A stretch of DNA of 64,000 bases, taken from assembly GCA_904063045.1 (NCBI GenBank), contig CAJFCJ010000011.1, positions 1,238,598 through 1,302,597 on the forward strand, given 5' to 3'. The stretch is from Dimorphilus gyrociliatus (Eukaryota > Annelida > Polychaeta > Dinophilidae). This document shows, in pieces, positions 11,092 to 23,553 of this stretch. The notes beneath the pieces are model-generated. The model was not told where the DNA came from and did not search any database. It saw only the letters and a program-made list of their open reading frames with translations. Position 1 is the stretch's first letter. Every line of letters begins with the position of its first letter. Made by a program: the position numbers and the translations under genes.

Positions 11092-12669
11092 ATGTTTATT
11101 GAACTTATTACAACGTTATTTTTATTATTTACATACGGTGATTGTTTAAGAACGAATAAACAGACATGTGAACTATGCAAATCGTTCCCTTGGAAAGATT
11201 GGACTGATCAATCGCCTTGTTCATTTATTTGTCCATGGTTAGAAAAAAGAAACGAATGTCGTAATAACAATGGAGGCTGCGAACAAAATTGTTCAGATAA
11301 AATGGATGGCTATATCTGTTCCTGTAATGATGGAAAAATTCTATCTGCTGATAATCATAGTTGTCTAGGTTGTATATTAAATTCCTTATATTGTTATCTA
11401 TTTATTGGATTTTTATCTTGAATTTAGACGCTTTTTGTTGGCCAAACATAAAAAAAGATAATGATCGTTGCGACTGTGAAGAGAATTTCATTAGCAAAGG
11501 CCACTATTGTGACATGGCTATAACGGGTATTAAAATATTAAAATATGTAACTTTACAACGGTTTCTTATCTTTTATACCTTATTTCTATTTAGATAACAC
11601 TAAGCCACAATATAAAAATTGTAAAATAACAATAACTTCTCAAGATAAAATTTCTTCAAAAGACGACAATAATTGGTGTATAGACAAATCTCCTTTGTCG
11701 CAATTTAATTCAATACCTGTTAAAGTCTCTTATCTTATGGAAATTGCATTTAAAAGTATTAATACCTCGATTAATTTTAATAATGATAAGTTTACTTTAG
11801 TAATCTCAAATTTTGGTTTAATTGATGCGAATATAATCTTTACTAGAAGGGATTATCACTCAAGTAACTATTAATAACAATATAAACTATAACTAAATGT
11901 ATTATGTAAACGTTTTCAGAGGAATTAATTGATAAGAAAGAGATTAAAGAATCAAACTGTAAGCCATTAATCTATTCAAAAAATAACCCTGTCATAAACG
12001 TAATTTGCTCTGGAAATTATGATTTTTCCAATGTTAAAAGCGATGAAATGTAAAGTTATTCTAAATATTTTAAAGTTTTTTTAATAAGCTGTCATAATAT
12101 TTAGATTCTGCATTGAATTCAAGTCGTCGTCTGGCGGTTTTGCTGTGTTTAAGAGAAGAAATATTTCAAATAACTTGAATTCAATTGTTAAACAATATTT
12201 CGGTCCAATCAATAATTTCGTTACCCAATGTGTAAACATTAACGTACCACCACAACATTGTTCCTTCACTAATAAGTGTTCAGATAAGCCTCTTGAGGTT
12301 AAATGTAACGGTGATAATGAAGTAATTGTAATTCTCTCAGGCTGGAGTGACCCAATTTATCCAGATTTACAAGTTTGGATTACTCGTGAAAATATACCGA
12401 TTGCTACAGCTAGAAGACTTGCAATTATCAGTAATAATGTAACGGAACCCTATATTGAATCAAAAGAATATTCCTTGAACGGTAAATTGGAAGAGGGCCA
12501 TGTTAAAATTCAACTAGAACTTAAAAATTCAAATAATGACGTCAACACACTTAATGCCTATATTAGAGTTAAAAAAGTTTCTACGAAAGACAAAGTAGAC
12601 TTTCAATGTACAAAAGTTCCATCACTGAAAATCTTTGAAGATGAAACAGTTGAAAACCTGCCTCAATGA
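11092..12669 (+). CDS. Secreted TSP1/EGF-like domain protein
   Basis: Five exons (11092-11368, 11428-11526, 11594-11863, 11920-12049, 12105-12669) join in phase into 446 aa. The start has a signal peptide (MFIELITTLFLLFTYGDC). A short W-x-x-W-x-x-x-x-x-C patch (PWKDWTDQSPC) recalls a thrombospondin type 1 start. An EGF-like module with the calcium-binding-type spacing follows (NECRNNNGGCEQNC to CSCNDG), then part of a second Cys-rich module (CDCEENFISKGHYC). The remaining ~330 residues contain scattered Cys and N-glycosylation sites but no domain I recognise. It lies 170 bp upstream of another secreted gene of similar exon style. Function unknown; an extracellular matrix or adhesion role is inferred. 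Confidence 0.8.
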
Positions 12670-12839
12670 CATTTTATAAAAATAAATTTGTTTAAAAATA
12701 GGCTTATGAAAGGAGATTTTATATAATAAAATCAATTATCAACTATGTATATTCAATAAAATCTTATTGTACTTTTGAACAGAGAAGCTACAGATTTCAG
12801 TCATTTGTAATTCTTTTGCAGACAGTTGAACATTAAAAG

Positions 12840-14898
12840 ATGTTTTTCATAGTTTTCTTATTAACATTTAATATAATAAAAGGTAAAATCTTCTAATTTT
12901 TCTCTATATAACAAATAGAAAATGTAAAATTATTAAATATTATCTTTTGAAATCAAGCTAATGAATCAGTGGGAAAGCTCAACATCTATTTTGATATACC
13001 TAAGACTTTAGTAAGGGGAAATGTTGTTTATAATCCGATAGTTCACTTAGATGGTGATGGTTTGTGCGAGTTTGTATTTTATTTCAATTAAATAAATAAG
13101 AAAGTTATTAATATTTCTTAATATTTCAATAATAATAATAATTTATGTAAACAGAGTTGTTTATAGAGATAATGTCTTCTATAAATTTGAGATTAAAGGA
13201 AGAAATCGTATGAAAGCTGCAAGTTTAACTAGAAACGTTCGAGCACTTCTGATCAAAAATACAAATGATAAGAACATTTCCGAAACAAAGATCGTAATAA
13301 ATTGTACAGATATTTTCGACAATAAGCCTATGGAATTTATAAAAGTTATTAAAATTATCGATTCTACTGGTTAAGTACTATATATATATATATATATACA
13401 TGTATATATAAACTATTCTATTAGATTAATATAATGAAACTCTTTTAGATTTTTCTAATTATCCAATATCAAGATTTCAAATAGTGGTCAATCCCATATT
13501 GTACAGCAATGATGAAATAAATATAAAGTACCTAACGAATCCCGGAAAAGGCTATTGCAAGTTGTTAATTTCTCTTTTTCTAATTTAATTTTCGTGGAAA
13601 TTTTAATATCAATAGAATATCTTATTTGTAGGGATTATTATTCAATTGAAGAAGATATATATAATATTCCTAAAGGATTATCAAATGGTTCTTTTTCTCC
13701 TAAAATAGAAGATGTTTTCTTAAACGATAAAAATTCAACTATTTTTAAGATGCATTGTTACGATACAACAAATAATTCCATAAAAACTTATGGAATTCCT
13801 CTAAGTTTATTCAATTTTCAAGAGAATCGTATGTTTATTTACTTGATTAGAGATATATTAAATCCAATAAGTAAACAATATTACAGCCAACAGCAATAGT
13901 TCACCACCCCGATTATTGATATCCTATTATCCAGAACTATTAGAGGGAGAGTACAGTATTGTTAGAATTAGCATATCTAATATAGAACAAGATTGGAGAT
14001 GTCGGTAAGGATTAGTTAAGAGTATATTTGAAAACTTAATGTTTTTAACACTAATATTGACTAAAGGGTCTATTTATCGGATACCGATGATGCAATACTA
14101 ATTGGTAAAACTGAAAATACGTTTAAAAGTGAATTATCAATATTGATTAAAGCGTTAAATGATGATATAGAAGAAGGAGATGAAACAAAGAAACTTTATA
14201 TAGAATGTAAAGGAAATTCATTTGAAAATGTTGAAAACATTCAATTTATTATTAGAAATGTTGAAAATTATAAAGAAAATTTTCCCTATATCATGCAAAC
14301 TATTAATCATTATTTAAACTTTCATGTTTGTTATCTAATTTATAGTTTTCCAACAGAATGGTTAAATATTTATGAGGTGGAAGGTATTTTATCAATCTAT
14401 GGGAGAATTTTTAGATATCATTATATAAATCATATCAAAATTATATCCAAATATGGTAATATAACTATTACAACAAAAGGTTTTAAAATATTTAAAAGAT
14501 CATTTACAAATTGGAAATTAATTACTAAAAATGAACATTTAAGAGAGAATTTAACTAGTATAACTATTAATGAAAATGCTTTAACTATTAGCCTTTACTC
14601 TATAGACATTACAATTGAGATAATTAATATATTCGATAGAATAAGCGATAAATACCTTAATATATACGTTAATGATAATTGGAAGGTTTATAAACATTTA
14701 AGTGGTTTGTTGGGTTCAATTAAGAAAAATAGAATAGAACTGTGTAATAAAAACAAGAAAAGTTGTATTAAAATCAATGGACATTTAATTGAAAGTTCTA
14801 TAGAAAATAGAGGGAATAGATCTTGTTGGATTTTAGATATGAATGATATGTTGGGGAATGATTTTCCACATGATTTCCTAATGAAAGATGAACCGTAA
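12840..14898 (+). CDS. Secreted protein with Calx-beta-like and ITIH-C-like segments
   Basis: Seven exons (12840-12882, 12958-13069, 13155-13369, 13449-13560, 13632-13828, 13887-14004, 14067-14898) join in phase into 542 aa. The signal peptide is MFFIVFLLTFNIIKA. Near residue 290 the run LSILIKALNDDIEEGDE matches the Calx-beta end pattern (I-x-x-D-x-x-x-E-x-D-E). The last ~200 residues contain IYVNDNWKVYKHLSGLLGSI, which resembles the GLLG motif of inter-alpha-trypsin-inhibitor heavy chain C-termini and VWD domains. Cys are few. It follows the EGF-like gene on the same strand and shares its short-intron style. Both domain names are judged by eye and need a profile search. Confidence 0.75.
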
Positions 14899-15004
14899 AA
14901 TTACTTTCCTTTTTTGTATCTATTTAACTAAAAACATGTATTGAAATGCTGCTCTATTTCTCATTCTAATCCGTCATTTACTATTTGTAATTAGTATATA
15001 AACA

Positions 15005-15100
15005 TCCCAGATGGTCTAGGGGTTAGGATTCCCGGCTTTCATGAAGCTAATAATACTTCAAAGATCCCGGGCGGCCCGGGTTCGATTCCCGGTCTGGGAG
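15005..15100 (+). tRNA. tRNA-Glu (UUC) with 24-nt intron
   Basis: 96-nt gene with intron 15042-15065. The mature part is identical by eye to the other tRNA-Glu copies. The intron differs from the 10610 copy but keeps GAAG..CTTC and the AAAG that pairs with CTTT of the anticodon loop. A poly-T terminator candidate follows at 15106. Confidence 0.95.
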
Positions 15101-15626
15101 TTTATTTTTTTTCTATAGTACAAGAGTCTTTTCAGCAAAACTCTAAAGTGACAAATTTTTTATAAAATAAATGAATAATCTATTATTTATTGATAAGTGA
15201 AAAAAAAATTTCATTGTGTAGCCATTCCACAACGTATACTTTGTCCAATAAACATCAACCACTCATAAGCTCATTGAACAAGCTCTCAATGTTTGTGTGA
15301 TATTTCATTCTTTTTTTTATAATACCTTGTATAAAAGTTCCATTTTATAGATATAATGAAAAATGTTTTTTAATCTTATGCTATTATTGTAAATTTTGCA
15401 GTAACACATTAATAATTTGCCTAATAAATTTTAACGAATAATAGATCAATTGTTAAACAAAAGAGTTCGACGCTTAATTCTTCTTATTTTATTAATTTAT
15501 CAACTATCTACCTCAGTACTTCAATATATAATCATAAAATTCGTTACTTTCTAATAAAAGACATAAAAGACAACATGCGCTTCTAATAGTATCGTTTCTT
15601 GCTATTACCTTTAAAATAGTGAGAAA
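15101..15626. other. Non-coding spacer
   Basis: AT-rich with A and T homopolymers. No gene or repeat family recognised. Confidence 0.4.
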
Positions 15627-17789
15627 ATGAAAGCAGAAGCGTATCTCTTCATACTAACAGTAGGTAGGTTTCTGTTTATTTAATTGGTGTAATATTTTTT
15701 TACAAAGCTAAAATCTCCTAAGGATTTTCTGCGGCTGAAAATCTTGCGAGGAACAAAATATCATATCAGTATACTACAAACTCTAATAACTATCCTATGT
15801 ACGGAAACGATGATAAAATCAGCATTGATTGCTTGGTAACTTAATTAAAAATTCTCTTTTCATTTGGATTAATCATAATTTACTATAGGCACCGAATAAA
15901 TGTTCAAAAACTCACGGATTAACAAACGAAATAGCTTGGTGGACTGTTGATTTGGAAAAAATTTATCATGTTCAAAAAGTTTGCGTGTTAAATGTCAATT
16001 TTGATTCATGTTAGTTTTTTTCTGTATTCAAATAACTGAAATGGCTGATATTCAAGTATTTTCTTGAAATAATAGATACAGATTTGAAAGATATAAAGAT
16101 ATACGTATCGGATCTTCCTGCAAATGAAACGAATTTATGTATAGCTTCAACTGGAACTGTTAAACGTCCAGTTTCTACAGCATTTTCAGAATATAAATGC
16201 TTCGAATGTTTAAACGTTGTTACAGGATCATTCGTAACCTTAAAACTTAATGAAAGCGGTGACAGCTTAAATTTGGCTGATGTTCAAGTGTTTGGTTCCT
16301 TTGAAGCTGAAAGATGTATTATAATTGAAATTTTTGTGTTATATGATGTTTACTGTTTGGTTATACAGCTTTCAGCTATTTCAAACCGAAAATGGAGAGA
16401 CATTATCACGGGAAATCCTGCGACGTTAGATACGCTTATCAAGCTACGGATGGAAAGTACACATCTCACGCAGTTACACGATGTCAAGGTACCGTTATGA
16501 TGAAAAGGCCTTATATTCGTATTGATTTTGAAAAAGTACTAAAACTCTTCGGAATAGTTTACATTCCAAGACGGGCAGGTAAAAAATTTTTTGTCGATTA
16601 AGATATTTAATCATTTATTTATAATTTCTTTCTATAAGATATCTCTTATCGGAGAACAAGAGACATATACATAACTATGAAAAATACTCCAGAGACATAT
16701 TTCGATCCTGATATTCAATATTGTATTAAGAACTTCTTTGCCAGTAGCTTTCTAGGCTATTTTCAAACGCACATTCTCTGGTGTGAAAAAATTGTCAGCG
16801 GTAGATATTTCACTCTCGTTAGGGACAAGGTTGGAGACACAACTGTTGTCCTGGAAACAGCTGAAATATATATATACGCCGGTGAAGATACAAATCCTGT
16901 TAAAAGTATAATTTTATAGAATTATATCATTCTTAAGATATTTACATTCCCTCAATTTTTTCCTTAGCAAACGTAAACAACAAAAAGAATTCCATTATTA
17001 AAATACTAGAAGATAATTCAAACGTTGATACTATGGTTTACGATAATATATATTTTAATCCCTCTGCAGCATATGAAGTAAATCTTCCAAGTAACATAGA
17101 ATGGATTATCAGTACAAATGCTATAGGAATAAATTCAGTTTGTCTCACAGGTAAATTAATTGTTCATGAGTTCAATTTATTAAAAACAACTATCTCGTGT
17201 TATTATTCACTTCAGTCGCTCATGATAAAATTTCTTTAACAACAAACCAAATATACGTTAGAGATATGTTGACGGATAATATTTTAAAGGGAGAAACACC
17301 AACTGATTTCAGATACGAACAAACTCTTTGCGTTGTCTTCAATTTTACTTTTACAAAGGAAATAAAGATTTTAACAACTCAAGGAAAACCTATCGCTGAA
17401 GTTGATTTAATGGCTGAATCTTTTATTTATAAAGGAGGTAATTGAAAAACATAAAAAGAAATAACGCACAATTGCATATTAAATATTCTATCTTATTGTT
17501 AGGTAATACCAAATGTAAATCGTATCTTGTGGATACGATTTCCTTTAGTGTATCAGAAATTAATCCTTGGATCTACGTACAAATTGAAGCCGATTCTTTT
17601 GAACTGTCGCCTGATGTTGTTTTAGAATCAACTTTAGATAAAGTTCAAAAGCATTGTTCAAAGATTTCAAACACGGAAATATCAACTTCAACAGTAGAGT
17701 TTTTTAAGTGTGCCAACTCTGGAAATCAGTTAAATATCTATTCAAAAATAGTTCAAACGAATTCCTACGTATTAAATGCATATAAATAA
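15627..17789 (+). CDS. Secreted fucolectin/F5-8C-like (discoidin-type) lectin
   Basis: Nine exons (15627-15663, 15723-15835, 15889-16009, 16082-16315, 16369-16578, 16639-16905, 16968-17150, 17216-17437, 17503-17789) join in phase into 557 aa. Most internal introns are phase 1. The signal peptide is MKAEAYLFILTVGFSA. The first module begins ENLARNK and contains IAWWTVDLEKIYHVQKVCV, the hallmark W-W-x-V-D-L strand of fucolectin/F5-8C domains, and ends in LADVQVFG. A second module begins DVRYAYQATDGKYTSHAV and contains PYIRIDFEKVLKLFGIVYI; a degenerate third module follows. Binding of fucose or another glycan is known for the family and inferred here. A paralog with the same exon order is on the minus strand at 34867-36689. 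Confidence 0.88.
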
Positions 17790-18031
17790 TAATATTACCA
17801 AATACCTGTGTTATGAAGAGATGATAACTCCTAATCAAAACTCAAATACACCTAATGATATCATTACGAGAATATTTGAGTACATAATACATTATATATT
17901 ATTATTATTCATTTGATATATGCCTATCTGTTTATTAGTTTATCTTAAGAATTGTGTAAATTGTATCTATTAGGGTTTTAAATGTATATAGATGATGGTT
18001 TGTTATGATTTGTATATTTTAAATTTCTATA

Positions 18032-18928
18032 TTATCTAGGTATACCTCTTTCCCAATTCGACTTTACATAAGAGCTATTTTTGTACGAATTTGTCCATTT
18101 GAACGCATACACTTTTCCTTTAAAATCAAATGGACTGCATAAACTTGAACAGGATCCAATATATAAATCTGAATCAGATACTCGTCCTAAAACGATCTTT
18201 GAACCAATTTTTTCACCATCTTGATAATAATCAACTTCCTTTCTATTAGAATTATAACTTAGAGTAAGAAAGCTGAAAGGATATTTAGGAGCCTGTGCAG
18301 TTATTAGAAAATAATTCAAACTATTGTATGCCATTAGAATTAGTCCTTTGCCACTTTTTGACAATTTAAAACCAGTATGTTTATGTTTAATGAAACAATA
18401 GAGCGATTTAGTACCGATATCTAAAGGAAAATCATATTGTACAATTATTTCAACAGTATAATCTCCGGTGTGTTCTAAATCACTATCAGAGGATATCTTG
18501 AGAAGAAATTCCGTATTAGTATATATTCTATTAAAATAAATAGTGAACGTACTAACCAATAATTTATCTCCTTTATCAAAATATATTGAGCCATCTGCTT
18601 CAAATGTTGCACTAGTACCGTAAATGGTACCGGATTTATTTCTGTCACTTTGATCTTGAATAACAGTTAAATCAGCGATATTTGATTTTTGATGATATTG
18701 AAACCAATCGAATAGCAAAACTGTTTCATTATCTTTAAATAGCCATTGATCTCTTGCATGAACTAAAATATTTAGGTAATTTAATATAAACTTTACAATG
18801 TATACCTATATCTACAGTATATATAAAAACTATTTGTTGCAGTAGGATTATTAAACAATATTCTCACCTAAACACTTATCGTATAAAATTAATAAATGTA
18901 TAATAAAACATTTTATAAAGCAATTCAT
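18032..18928 (-). CDS. Secreted LamG/ConA-like domain protein (paralog A)
   Basis: Three exons on the minus strand (18868-18928, 18557-18762, 18032-18496) join in phase into 243 aa. Exon 1 encodes a signal peptide (MNCFIKCFIIHLLILYDKC). The mature part starts RDQWLFKDNETVLLFDWFQ and contains SDSDLEHTGDYTVEIIV and DFKGKVYAFKWTNSYK, the beta-sandwich pattern of LamG/pentraxin-type ConA-like domains. The second intron is 60 nt, has GTTAGT..AAG borders, and contains no stop and keeps frame, so an unspliced form would add 20 residues; comparison with the paralog at 23554 shows it is an intron. Exons 1 and 2 have exactly the same lengths (61 and 206 nt) in both paralogs. Glycan binding is inferred. 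Confidence 0.85.
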
Positions 18929-19654
18929 CCTAAACGAAACATAGAATGAAGAATAAAATGAAAACAGGAAGTATTTTAATTAAAAAAATATCAGTCAATT
19001 TTTAAGTTGTCTCCTCTCGCATTTATTTATGAAGATCAATCTTTTTTAATTTCCAGAATGGTAAAATATATCAGTTGTACATAGAAACAAATTTCTAGAT
19101 TAGTATTACCATACATCGGTTGTTTTCTCTCAATATTAAAAGTCTTCGGCTGTTTCTTCAAGCGCTTACAACGGAGAGGATAGTATTATTGGTCGACTCT
19201 TCAAAATGGATGATAAATAAAAGATTTAAATTGAAATCTATAGCGATATTAGACAAGAGAGAAGTAAGATGTCAAAAGCGTAGAGTTGAGAAGAGTAATG
19301 CTCCTCTTTAATTGTATTTCATTTCTGAAACAGAGCAAAAATAATAATTAAATGTTCATTAGAAAATTAAAGTTTACCATTCAAAGCCAATTTCAGAGTG
19401 ACCGTAATCTTCTTTGTCATAAAGATTATACGTAGTTTAAAACAAGCATTGATTTACACTGAATGTAGTTCGACGGTAATTGTACTCTTTTGATCATTCT
19501 CCAGTGGAAAGCTAGAGTGGTGCACAAAAAATGGCTGTCAGTCTTTATTTATGTTGTTTTAGCGTCAATTTGTATAGCACGATATGAGACAAAAACATAT
19601 AGGTTAACATTTCAGTTGTTTTTTATCTGTAAAATAAGATTATGAAAAAAATAT
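18929..19654. other. Non-coding spacer
   Basis: No gene recognised. An ORF at 19120-19311 lacks intron-supported extensions and has no paralog in the window. Confidence 0.35.
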
Positions 19655-19726
19655 CTCCCAGACCGGGAATCGAACCCGGGCCGCCCGGGTGAAAGCCGGG
19701 AATCCTAACCCCTAGACCATCTGGGA
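19655..19726 (-). tRNA. tRNA-Glu (UUC), intronless
   Basis: 72-nt cloverleaf on the minus strand with anticodon loop CTTTCAC and no intron. It proves the splice points assumed for the intron-containing copies, because its body is identical to them after intron removal. Confidence 0.97.
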
Positions 19727-19969
19727 CTTCTGACGGAAATCTTCTATACTAAATACAGATTCAAAATCAAATATTATTCAATTCTACTTGTCATCATTTA
19801 AAAAACGTTTCTTATAAAAAATAACATGAAATTTAACCTTGAATACAATTTTTTCAATGTCACAAGAATAACATTCCATTCAAGCATATTCAATATCCTT
19901 CTAAACATTTACAAAACGAGTTCAAAGTGTACGTTATTATTAATGCTAATATATGAAAAAAAAGATTAT

Positions 19970-20065
19970 CTCCCAGACCGGGAATCGAACCCGGGCCGCC
20001 CGGGACCTTTGAAGAATGATGAACTTCTTGAAAGCCGGGAATCCTAACCCCTAGACCATCTGGGA
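19970..20065 (-). tRNA. tRNA-Glu (UUC) with 24-nt intron
   Basis: 96-nt gene on the minus strand with intron 20005-20028. The intron is nearly identical to that of the 10573 copy, with one base changed in the loop (CATCATT for CATAATT). Bulge-helix-bulge elements are intact. Confidence 0.95.
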
Positions 20066-20247
20066 TTTATAAATTATTATAATAGTTTCTAAAATGTTAT
20101 TAAAATGAATTAGGAAGAAACATCATTTATCTTCGTATTTAAAAGTAAGAGAAAAATGAAAGGAAAACATTTCTTTATGATGAAATAGTCTAATTGAACA
20201 ATTGAATTATTAATAATTATGTAAAACTAAAAAGAACAAAAAGTAAT

Positions 20248-20319
20248 CTCCCAGACCGGGAATCGAACCCGGGCCGCCCGGGTGAAAGCCGGGAATCCTA
20301 ACCCCTAGACCATCTGGGA
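20248..20319 (-). tRNA. tRNA-Glu (UUC), intronless
   Basis: 72-nt cloverleaf on the minus strand, identical in body to the copy at 19655. It alternates with intron-containing copies in a four-gene minus-strand cluster. Confidence 0.97.
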
Positions 20320-20594
20320 CTTATGAAGTATAAAACGAAGAAACTGTAAAAATTTGATGAAGTTTTAATTGGGAAGACTTAAGTATAATCTATCTGATTG
20401 AAAAACCTCTATCGTATAATTAATAGTGAAACGCTTAAAAATCTATTTTTAGATCTTTTGATATAAATGCAATAAGTAAAAATTCAGTCAAACCAGCAAT
20501 ATAAAGTATAGCATTGGATAATTTATATTCAAAACGTTGCAATCTCTAGTTATAAGCATTACGTAATATTGTTTTTTATTTTTTAAAAATTAAT

Positions 20595-20690
20595 CTCCCA
20601 GACCGGGAATCGAACCCGGGCCGCCCGGGATCTTTGAAATATTATGAACTTCTTGAAAGCCGGGAATCCTAACCCCTAGACCATCTGGGA
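20595..20690 (-). tRNA. tRNA-Glu (UUC) with 24-nt intron
   Basis: 96-nt gene on the minus strand with intron 20630-20653. The intron stem has GAAG opposite TTTC, so one C-G pair is replaced by a G-U pair and the helix is kept. The AAAG that pairs with the anticodon loop is unchanged. Confidence 0.95.
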
Positions 20691-20977
20691 TTCTTGACTT
20701 AGTTTAAATGAATTACTTTAATAAACACTTAATTTTTAAATCAATTATATCTAAATTTATATAAAAATACCAGAATAAATGTAATTTTTACAATCATTCG
20801 TTTGCTTCTTAACAATTCATTGATATTTAAATATGAATAATCTTTCGTTAATCTTTTATTTTCAATAATTCATATTTTCTAACAATACGCATGCGCTTGA
20901 AAAAGTTGTCTGCTAATGAATTCCCCTTTCAGGTGTTTTCCTGTTAATTGTTGGTTAAAGCATAGACGGTTGAATTT

Positions 20978-23030
20978 ATGCACTCATTAAAGTATTTAAC
21001 TTTAAATAGTATAGTTGGTTGTTTAGACAAATTACTGTTGAACAACAACAGTCTCACCTATTTACCGCATGGTTTAACCGAAGATATATTAGAATTTTTG
21101 GATAATAAGAGCACAGGCATTGAAGAAAGTTATTTGTCATATTTTTCTGTTGAGAAGGTTACATTGAGAAATGTCACCTTACATTGTAACCGAATTGTTA
21201 AGCCATCGTCAATGGAATTCTTGAGAAATCATCAATTAGAGACAATTTATGTGGAACATTTAACAGGTTCAAAAATTGAAAACTGGTTAAGTTTTGTCAA
21301 TGGAAAACATGTGAAAAATTTATACCTTAGGCAATGTATTTTTCAAGGTAACGAGGATTCCAAGTGCAATAGTTACGCTTTGATAAATGAGGTGCTTTGT
21401 CTCAGTTTTTTCGAGAATCTACTAACTTTGGATGTTAGCCTTACCGACTTACAGAATGTACACTTTCAATATATTTGCCATTCTATAAGACGTTTAAACG
21501 TTTTGAATATTAGTGGAACAAATGTTAACGATTTATTGCCTATTAAGAATTTAAAGAATTTGAAAATATTCTATTATTCCATTTGTAAAAATCATATTAT
21601 TATTAAGAATTTTAGTTCTCTTAATGAATTGGCATTTCTTAAAGAGATTTACATTGTTCAAAAGCATCAAATATCTTGGGAAGATGATGGTTTTATGACA
21701 CTTTTGAACCATGGCTATTGGAGATATTTAACCAGATTTAATGCATTTTATCAATGGTCTATAGACAAGAATACAATAGGGTAAATAACCAAAAATTGCT
21801 TGTTGAACAATGCCATTTCCTAAGAGTATTTTTCCTTTTTTAAACAGAAAATTTATTCAAAGGAATGCAAAATTGAATTTTTTCACACTCTATCAAGTAG
21901 AATCAAACGTTTGGGTGACATTTAGAGGTCGAAAAGGATATATTAAAGATATTAATAGCATCCGAGTAAAAATGTTAAATAATAATTATGAAATAACTAA
22001 ATGTCATTTCAATTTCTATATATCAAACAGATAAATTCTCGCTTAAATTATGATTTATTGAAAGAAATACTAAAGGAAAATAAGGATAATTGGTCAATTA
22101 TATTAGCTGCTTTACAGTCGCATTGTTGGGAAAACGAAAATGATTTACTAAAGAATCTAATTGAAAAAGAAGATAATGTAAATGTAGAGAAAACCACTCT
22201 AATAGAAGTAAGGATTATTATTAATTTCATCTTTTATCTTTATATATCTTTCTTTTAAAACATTAGGTTTTGGTTGATTTAATGAATTCTTATAAATTTC
22301 AATTATTCTATTTAAGAGTTTCAAAAGAAGATAATTCAAGTAGAATGATCTTTAAGGAAATAATTGAAATTTTAGAATTGTATGCATTGGCTAAAATATT
22401 CATTCCTTTACTGTTGAAATTCAAACTTTTTGAATTATCAATTCAAGCTTTAGAAGGTTTTTATTATTATAATTCATATTTTATACATATGTGGATGGTG
22501 GTATTAAACTATTGTAATGATGGATTATATATGGTAAATATATTTAATAAACATCCTTTATCCTATTACCTATAGCTATCCATATTTTCTCCAATCTTGT
22601 AATAACAATTATGGAAAAGATGAATGGCTAATTATTTAAAGTAGATAGATAGCTATATATGTTATTTTCTTCATTTTAAAAGCTTAATCAAAATCAAAAA
22701 CTATCAATGGCAACGATACTCAACAGTATACTACAAATAACACAAACTCCATCTGTCGACTGTATCAAGTTATTATATAAAATTTTAACTAATGTATCTT
22801 ATAGAGAGGTATAGCTTATGGTCAAATAAAGATAAGTATAAATATTTAACATTTTCCATAACTAATAGATAGATGGTAAAAATACAAGAAGATTATTGAT
22901 GATTTCTCATACTTTTCTCAAATTTTCCTCTCATGCATACCACGATAGAGAACTTTCGGAAGAATTGAGAAAGACTGTCTTTTCATTGGGAAACATCTGC
23001 AAAGATATCACTAAATATTTTACAAAATGA
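20978..23030 (+). CDS. ZYG11/ZER1-like LRR-ARM protein (copy A)
   Basis: Six exons (20978-21780, 21848-21965, 22031-22207, 22267-22533, 22683-22808, 22869-23030) join in phase into 550 aa. No signal peptide or membrane segment, so likely intracellular. The N-terminal third has irregular LRRs (FENLLTLDVSLTDLQNVHF, LNVLNISGTNVNDLLPIKN). The next exon has RNAKLNFFTLYQ at the position where ZYG11 proteins change from LRRs to armadillo repeats. The rest is helical with ARM-like spacing (WSIILAALQSHCWENENDLL). ZYG11 and ZER1 are substrate receptors of CUL2 ubiquitin ligases that read N-terminal glycine degrons. The N-terminal 45 residues could hold a VHL/BC box, but this is weak. A paralog lies on the minus strand at 29395-31598. 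Confidence 0.7.
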
Positions 23031-23553
23031 TATAGATAACATTTTGAATAATCCTTTGATATTAATAAAAAATATGTATAAAATCGCTTATAAGAATGAC
23101 TAATCAGTCGATTTATTAATTCGTTTTCATTATTCAATTATATTGAATATTTTCAATGTATATCTAACCGGCTCTAAGGAAAAAAGTAGAATTTTGATTA
23201 AGCATAGTTAAAGTAAGTTATAACTAGACTAAAAAATGACCGCTAGAATGAAGAGACGTTTCTAATTCGAATTTATTAGGCTTCACACAAACCTTTAACA
23301 GATATAACTGTATTAAATTTTTATTGATTTATGGAATAACTATGAGAATAAGTAAGACATTGACCATACATTTACAATATTTATCTTTCCTGCCAACACA
23401 AAGTATATTGAATGTTCAAATACGAAATGATTTTTTGTATCCCGATTGAGTTTGTCATTTGTTATCAATCATTGTTCCGAATATGACCTAAATTCGAATG
23501 TCTAACTTTTCTAATGTATATTTTCGGATAATATTCTAATTGAGACAAATTCA
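23031..23553. other. Non-coding spacer
   Basis: AT-rich, without recognisable coding sequence or repeats. Confidence 0.4.

Noticed and set aside
12081-12269. Minus-strand ORF
   Set aside because: Lies antisense to the last exon of the TSP1/EGF-like gene, which is supported by phase-consistent splicing.
19120-19311. ORF with IVLLVDSSKW, reminiscent of bacterial DeoR-type regulators
   Set aside because: Only a few residues match, there is no helix-turn-helix or continuation, and the surroundings are clearly eukaryotic; chance similarity is more likely.
19655-20690. CRISPR-like spaced repeats
   Set aside because: The repeated sequence is tRNA-Glu with full cloverleaf; spacing is about 300 bp and the genome is eukaryotic.
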